DNA of 64,000 nt from NCBI RefSeq assembly GCF_000355805.1, contig NZ_CM001837.1, positions 2,591,768-2,655,767 on the forward strand. The letters are read 5' to 3'. This document shows positions 60,188 to 64,000 of this stretch, in pieces. The number at the start of each line of letters is the position of its first letter. Within the stretch, counting starts at the first letter, position 1. The stretch comes from Dokdonia sp. PRO95. Its GTDB lineage: Bacteria; Bacteroidota; Bacteroidia; Flavobacteriales; Flavobacteriaceae. The notes under the pieces were generated by a model. It was not told the DNA's origin and did not search any database. It saw only the letters and a list, made by a program, of their open reading frames with translations. Position numbers and translations under genes: made by a program.

Positions 60188-60198
60188 CATCACTGTAG

Positions 60199-60231
60199 AA
60201 CCACATTCTTTTTTAGAATGTGGTTTTTTTT
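60199..60231 (+). terminator. Terminator of the tRNA cluster
   Basis: An 11-bp stem AACCACATTCT / AGAATGTGGTT with a TTTTT loop is followed by a T-run of about six. Confidence 0.88.
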
Positions 60232-61140
60232 GCTTTAACCTCATTTAAAGTGACTATAGTGATTCGGCTCAATTCTATTTACGGAATGTTGGATTAATCT
60301 AAATTGGTGTATTTATGGAATTGAATCATGTATATCTAAAAAGTATATTTAGTGTAAATCAGAACTCCTCAAAATATGTACTCGATGATAAACTAACTTT
60401 GAGATGTTGATTGTCTTGCTGTTTAGTCACTGTCTTATTTATTTTTAAGTGAGTTCATTGTTGATTGTATTTGTATATGCATCGCTGGATTCATTCTAGC
60501 GCTTCATTTGGGCTTTTTAGTGGTGTCGTCTCAAATTATCCTTAATCACATGACAAGTGAGGAAGACGGGCTTTTTTTTAAGCTTATGCTGTAATCCATC
60601 CTGACTAGTCAAGTTTTTTTCAAACCGTTTTGCCTAGCACTTACTTTGTTTTATAGATAATATCTCTATTCTAGCAGATTGCTCTTCGCAGCTATTGTTA
60701 AGAAACTACTGTTCTCGAGTATGGTTAACAGAAGTAGAGGAGCTAGGAGCACAAAGAATCGTAAATTGTTGCTTTATATTGTGGCGATAATCAATTGTCA
60801 TCTAGATGTAGAAAAGCCCACAGTGTGTTACTGAGGGTCTTTTTCTGTATTGATCTTTATGCTAGATAATTAGTAATCTGTTAAGCAATCTTAGTGTTTA
60901 GATAAGCTTTAGCAATTTATAATGCATTGATACCGTTTAGTTGTTTGCGTGAGGGATAGCAGTGGTTACCCTGCAGTGTTGTGAAGCGCTAGCGGAGCAT
61001 CACGAAGCTTATAAACGTATAGCCCGGTCACTAAACTTCAAGAATGAAATGAATGAAGGGTAGGGGCGCGCCCTAGTAGAATGAAAATGTACTATAGAAG
61101 TATGTAATTGCCTTTGCAAACAAAGCTCTGGAATTATTGA
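60232..61140. other. Long gene-free region after the tRNA cluster
   Basis: About 900 bases lack any protein gene I can support. Two features stand out. A terminator-like stem at 60812-60844 (CCC, CAGT with ACTG, GGG, then TTTTT) has no coding gene upstream. The GC-richer structured element at about 60946-61075 is described separately. The rest may be decayed DNA or hold an unrecognised RNA gene. Confidence 0.45.
60946..61075. repeat. Flavobacterial GCGTGAGGGATAG-type intergenic element
   Basis: The stretch opens with GCGTGAGGGATAGCAGTGG and later holds GTATAGCCCGGTCAC. Between them lies an imperfect hairpin (GTTGTGAAGC...GCATCACG). It ends in GTAGGGGCGCGCCCTAG, a GC-rich inverted repeat. I recall GCGTGAGGGATAG ... 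ATAGCCCG as a widespread intergenic repeat in Flavobacteriaceae, related in style to the element near 19.5 kb. That is memory, not a search result. It is clearly richer in G and C than its surroundings. Confidence 0.5.
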
Positions 61141-61725
61141 TTAATCCTCTAGCTCGTCATCTATTTCATCATCATCTACCTCTGGTAAATTAAGTGGAGA
61201 ATCTGCGGGGATTTTTACAATTTTCCCGTTCCAGCGAACACGTTTTAATTCTTGATCTAGATCTACTCCGTATAAACGGTCGAAGATTTTAGTTCTTATG
61301 GTGTAGGATATAGCAGCAACAACGGCGATTAATGGAATAATTATTATCAATTCACTTGAATCCATTATGTACAAATCGTCATTAAGAAGATTGAAGATTT
61401 GAAATACATACATTGATATGGGTATTAATATAGCATAATACCACCAGTGTTTGCAGGTGATAAACCAAACTAAAAGTAGAAGTAATGGGATTAGTTTACT
61501 AAAGAGAAACCAAGCCATAATTTGAACACTCTTATAGTATTTACTTTCATATAAACCCAAAAAGGATTCCCAATACTTTTCGTCTGGGAATCCTTGATAA
61601 GAATAAAAAATTATAGGAGTTGATATTATAAACAACCCTATAAAAGTACCAATAGCTAAAGATTTTCTTTTAGCCTGCAGGTGGTATTTGTGTAAATCTG
61701 TCTTTTCTGATTGCTTGTTCTGCAT
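61141..61725 (-). CDS. Membrane protein of unknown function with acidic tail
   Basis: With the start at MQNKQSEKTD (61725) the protein has 194 residues. It has four or five hydrophobic helices (e.g. LAIGTFIGLFIISTPIIFYSY, LIPLLLLLVWFI and IIIIPLIAVVAAISYTI), followed by a basic segment and a strongly acidic tail (VDDDEIDDELED). I do not recognise a family. Its first 56 bases overlap, in another frame, a small secreted-protein frame (61670-61801). The frame also extends upstream to 61761 with less natural residues. Confidence 0.65.
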   Translation of the reverse strand: MQNKQSEKTDLHKYHLQAKRKSLAIGTFIGLFIISTPIIFYSYQGFPDEKYWESFLGLYESKYYKSVQIMAWFLFSKLIPLLLLLVWFITCKHWWYYAILIPISMYVFQIFNLLNDDLYIMDSSELIIIIPLIAVVAAISYTIRTKIFDRLYGVDLDQELKRVRWNGKIVKIPADSPLNLPEVDDDEIDDELED

Positions 61726-61801
61726 CTTGAGTGTGAACTGTGTACGATAATGCTGTTGCACCAGCGATCACTAGTGCTAAAAATAAAGCTTTAATTTTCA
61801 T
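61670..61801 (-). CDS. Small secreted peptide, 43 residues, overlapping the next gene
   Basis: An ATG at 61801 opens MKIKALFLALVIAGATALSY, a convincing signal peptide, followed by about 20 polar residues (THTQDAEQAIRKDRFTQIPP) and a stop at 61670. It overlaps the membrane protein gene by 56 bases in a different frame, as if translationally coupled. I do not know its family. A frameshift linking the two frames is less likely because the second has its own reasonable start. Confidence 0.5.
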   Translation of the reverse strand: MKIKALFLALVIAGATALSYTVHTQDAEQAIRKDRFTQIPPAG

Positions 61802-62069
61802 AATTTAGAGTGTTTTGAGTAATGATTTGTTGCTGCAAACATCATCTAAAACTCTTAAATTATTGCCAATTAATTTTTTATGTATATTCGCGCCCATTTT
61901 CAAAAAAAAGGCACCCAGTATTATATATGTACGGTTTAAGGGGTTATCTATTAAATTCTAAATTTTCGTTTAAAGGTTTTAACCTTTGTTTTTTAACTTT
62001 GTTAAAATAAGGGTTAACAAGAAATTTCTTACAAATTGAATTTATTCTTTTAACTTTTTTTTAACATTT

Positions 62070-62477
62070 CTAATGTAGGGTTAGCTGTCTTTGAACTTCA
62101 CTTATTTCATTAATCGTAATCTTTTGTGCGTTTAGCGGCAAAAAAGATTTTATTTTGTCTGGCCATTCAATAAAAACCCAATCTCCTTGATGTAAATATT
62201 CTTCAAAACCAAGATCTAACGCCTCTTCCTCTTGCTCTAACCTGTAAAAGTCAAAATGGTATATCACTTTATCATCGTTAGATTTATATTCGTTAACAAT
62301 TGAAAATGTGGGGCTACTTGCAGTCTCTTGTACGCCCAGTTCTTGTGCCAGTGATTTTATAAGTGTAGTCTTTCCTGCTCCCATATCTCCATAGAAGAGA
62401 AGGATATTACTTTTTGAAGAAGAGATTATCGTTTTCGCAATATGCTCAATTTCAGATAAATTATAAATCATCTGCAT
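62070..62477 (-). CDS. tsaE: tRNA threonylcarbamoyladenosine biosynthesis ATPase TsaE
   Basis: The 135-residue ATPase helps TsaB and TsaD to make t6A at position 37 of ANN-decoding tRNAs. It carries the Walker A motif YGDMGAGKTTLIKSL near residue 30, the TSSPTFSIVNEY block near residue 53, HFDFYRLEQEEEALDLGFEEY near residue 75 and the FIEWPDKI strand. All are TsaE signatures. Either of two close ATG codons could be the start. Gene-free DNA lies on both sides. Confidence 0.95.
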   Translation of the reverse strand: MQMIYNLSEIEHIAKTIISSSKSNILLFYGDMGAGKTTLIKSLAQELGVQETASSPTFSIVNEYKSNDDKVIYHFDFYRLEQEEEALDLGFEEYLHQGDWVFIEWPDKIKSFLPLNAQKITINEISEVQRQLTLH

Positions 62478-62704
62478 TAGCTGGGTATTTAAGGGTGTTG
62501 CGAAGATAAGAAAATCTTAAAGTTTTAAGATTTTTATTTTGAAATGGATAACTTTTGAGCTCTTTAACGACGTTTTGTTGCTCTTCTAGGATATATACTT
62601 AATTCTACCTTTGAGAAGTAGAGTGTTTTGTAATTGAGATAAAATAATAGAAAACCAGAAAGTTGTAATGATGAGGAAGTGGGGTGGAAATAAAAATCGA
62701 TGTC

Positions 62705-62720
62705 AACCTATATATAGGTT
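62705..62720. repeat. 16-bp perfect palindrome
   Basis: AACCTATATATAGGTT is fully self-complementary and lies in gene-free DNA. A regulator operator is possible. Confidence 0.55.
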
Positions 62721-62832
62721 TGAAGAGAGTATTAATACATTCTTCCTAATTACTAGTTAAAGTGCAAACCCCTAAAATGTAAATTTTAAACTAGTTGTTA
62801 AACACCGATTTTAATCTTTCTTGCTTGTGATA

Positions 62833-62864
62833 CATTAATGAGTGTTTGATTAAACACATTAATG
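62833..62864. repeat. Long inverted repeat, possible operator
   Basis: CATTAATG-A-GTGTTT pairs with AAACAC-ATTAATG around GATT, giving about 13 base pairs with one bulged base. A related shorter inverted repeat (TGTTTG, five bases, CAAACA) follows at 62900-62916. Confidence 0.5.
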
Positions 62865-62985
62865 AAGTAAGTTCGTTTTTTGATTGATGAACTAATAGCT
62901 GTTTGAATAGCAAACACTATTCTTGATTGAGAGTGTAAAAGTCAGCTATACTTAGGAGGATATCAATATTTGTGTAGGAACATTC

Positions 62986-63041
62986 ATAAATTTTCCCTTT
63001 AAATTTATGATTTTTCCCATATTTATAAATCTTCCCTTTAA
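62986..63041. repeat. Direct repeat with TTCCC core
   Basis: ATAAATTTTCCCTTTAA (62986-63002) recurs as ATAAATCTTCCCTTTAA (63025-63041) with one mismatch, 39 bases apart. A third, shorter TTTTTCCC word lies between them. Confidence 0.5.
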
Positions 63042-63213
63042 TTCTTCGTTTTTTAAGGGTGCCTATCATAAAATTGAGGAATTTAGTAGTTATGAGATTT
63101 AATAATAGGGATATAAACTTTAACTTGCAGCCCTCTTAAATAAGCCTAAAACCATTTTAATATATAGAGGAGTAAGATTTTTCTTAGAAATAGTGCTCCC
63201 AATCGTTTCGTTA

Positions 63214-64000
63214 ATGATTACAAAGTCCCCTTTATTTATAGTAATCTTTATGTGCTCTTTTTTCTCTTTAAGTGCACAAGAGCTTCCATTTCTATCAGAT
63301 ATTGCTGTACCTGATTCTATAGCTGTAAAAAGTTACCCTGTATTAAGAACTGAATTTTATGCACTTTCCAATTTAAATAATTCTTCACTTGATTCGTTAG
63401 TACTTGAATTAAAAGGAAAGGAACTTATAAAAAGAGCTACAAAAGATGAAAATAAATCTGATGTGGCAAAGTTTTATTTGACATTAGACAATGCTAGAGG
63501 CAGTGATTATGATATACTAGATTATATACTTGAGTTTACAAGAGCTAATGAGTTAGATGATAATTATGAGGCAGCTTTGTTGCAAAAAGCTATTGCTCTT
63601 TATTATGATGAGCGAATTAAAGAGGCTCTATCAGTAGCAGAAGAAGCGTATGAATTTTCTGAAAAAACTCAGAATATATCCAATAAGTGGGTCTTGAAAA
63701 ATTTAATTGGTATTTTACAAGTTTGTTATGGTAATGTATCCACTGGATTGAAAAATTTAAAAGAGGTAGAGTCAATTTATGTTACTGGAGAAGTAAAAAA
63801 AATACACCCATATAATGATGATTCTTACAATAGTGATGTGCTAGCATCAACTAGATATTCAATTGCAAAGACGTATTTTGAGATTGACAGTTTAGATCAA
63901 GCAAGTGATTATATTAGGAAAGTTAAAATGTATGCTGACTCAGTAGGGGATGAAGGTCATAGCGATTCTTATTTAGGCCTAAAAGGGGCTATTTTGATAA
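63214..64000 (+). CDS. Secreted TPR-repeat protein, cut by the window end
   Basis: From the ATG at 63214 the frame stays open to the last base (262 residues visible). A signal peptide (LFIVIFMCSFFSLSAQE) is followed by helical repeats of tetratricopeptide character, e.g. YEAALLQKAIALYYDERIKEALSVAEEAYEFS and RYSIAKTYFEIDSLDQASDYIRKV. In Flavobacteriaceae such N-terminal TPR regions often precede a membrane helix and a LuxR-type or histidine-kinase output domain. The missing C-terminus prevents a decision. Confidence 0.75.
   Translation, partial: MITKSPLFIVIFMCSFFSLSAQELPFLSDIAVPDSIAVKSYPVLRTEFYALSNLNNSSLDSLVLELKGKELIKRATKDENKSDVAKFYLTLDNARGSDYDILDYILEFTRANELDDNYEAALLQKAIALYYDERIKEALSVAEEAYEFSEKTQNISNKWVLKNLIGILQVCYGNVSTGLKNLKEVESIYVTGEVKKIHPYNDDSYNSDVLASTRYSIAKTYFEIDSLDQASDYIRKVKMYADSVGDEGHSDSYLGLKGAILI

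Larger units (their letters stand above)
62478..63213. other. Gene-free region with several inverted repeats
   Basis: About 735 AT-rich bases contain no gene I can support. Notable words are a near-perfect hairpin AAAATCTTAAA/TTTAAGATTTT at 62511-62534, a 16-bp palindrome at 62705-62720, two related inverted repeats with GTTT/AAAC arms at 62842-62857 and 62900-62916, and a 17-base direct repeat at 62986 and 63025. They lie upstream of the partial TPR gene. Confidence 0.45.

Noticed and set aside
61822..62010. 62-codon plus-strand frame
   Set aside because: It lies in AT-rich spacer, has no recognisable features and probably arises by chance.
1..64000. CRISPR array, insertion sequence or prophage
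   Set aside because: I saw no regularly spaced direct repeats, no transposase, integrase or phage structural genes. The three tRNAs show no adjacent integrase.

Overview
The window looks like a chromosomal segment from a marine member of the Flavobacteriaceae (Bacteroidota). The evidence is AT-rich DNA, start sites without Shine-Dalgarno sequences, several TAnnTTTG -7 boxes just upstream of starts, a type IX secretion (gliding-motility type) C-terminal domain, a SusC/TonB-plug module, MutS2 without an Smr domain, and family-typical genes such as DUF4350, DUF6503-like, MuiA-like and fused BCKDH-type E1. A genus near Dokdonia is my guess and is not proven here.

Layout. 1-4.2 kb: nitroreductase, an ArsC-fold protein without cysteine, ribosome hibernation factor, MscS channel and an aldehyde dehydrogenase. 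4.6-6.5 kb: a gluconate kinase/permease pair. 6.6-15.8 kb: purB, then the six-gene SpoIIM-membrane protein-DUF4129-DUF4350-MoxR-DUF58 operon, divergent from an RDD/TRIC pair. 16-21.9 kb: CoA-binding protein, sodium symporter, orphan FtsX-type permease, a possible CrtO-like acyltransferase and hisS. 22-27.2 kb: a surface-polysaccharide operon (YfhO, glycosyltransferase, flippase), the flippase carrying a one-base frameshift. 27.3-42.2 kb: an arginine-rich secreted protein, a MuiA-like protein with an inserted SusC-type plug, a DCC protein and mutS2, ung, a 35-aa small protein, a substrate-binding protein with ppk1, a nucleoside phosphorylase/DUF1835/SUI1/oxygenase group, and two redox enzymes. 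42.3-46 kb: fused E1 dehydrogenase, DUF1328 protein and two lipoproteins. 46.1-51.7 kb: a tightly packed operon of FAD reductase, methyltransferase, type III polyketide synthase, enoyl reductase-like SDR, FabZ-like dehydratase, FabF-like synthase and acyl carrier protein. 51.7-59.7 kb: a LolA-like protein, parE, a lipoprotein, parC and a T9SS-secreted repeat protein. 59.8-60.2 kb: three tRNA genes (Ser-GCT, Pro-TGG, Arg-TCT). 60.2-64 kb: a long gene-poor stretch, a membrane protein, tsaE, a second gene-free stretch rich in inverted repeats, and the start of a TPR protein that runs off the end.

The most striking signal crosses all of these genes. The palindrome GCTTTCGCGAAAGC, or its 10-base core TTTCGCGAAA, occurs 26 times by my count, in genes and between genes, about one per 2.5 kb. 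Less than one copy is expected by chance. It is read in all three frames inside proteins (AFAKA, LSRK, FRES), so selection or copying acts on the DNA word and not on one peptide. The type III PKS plus dedicated fatty-acid-synthase operon is the best candidate for an undescribed biosynthetic system.
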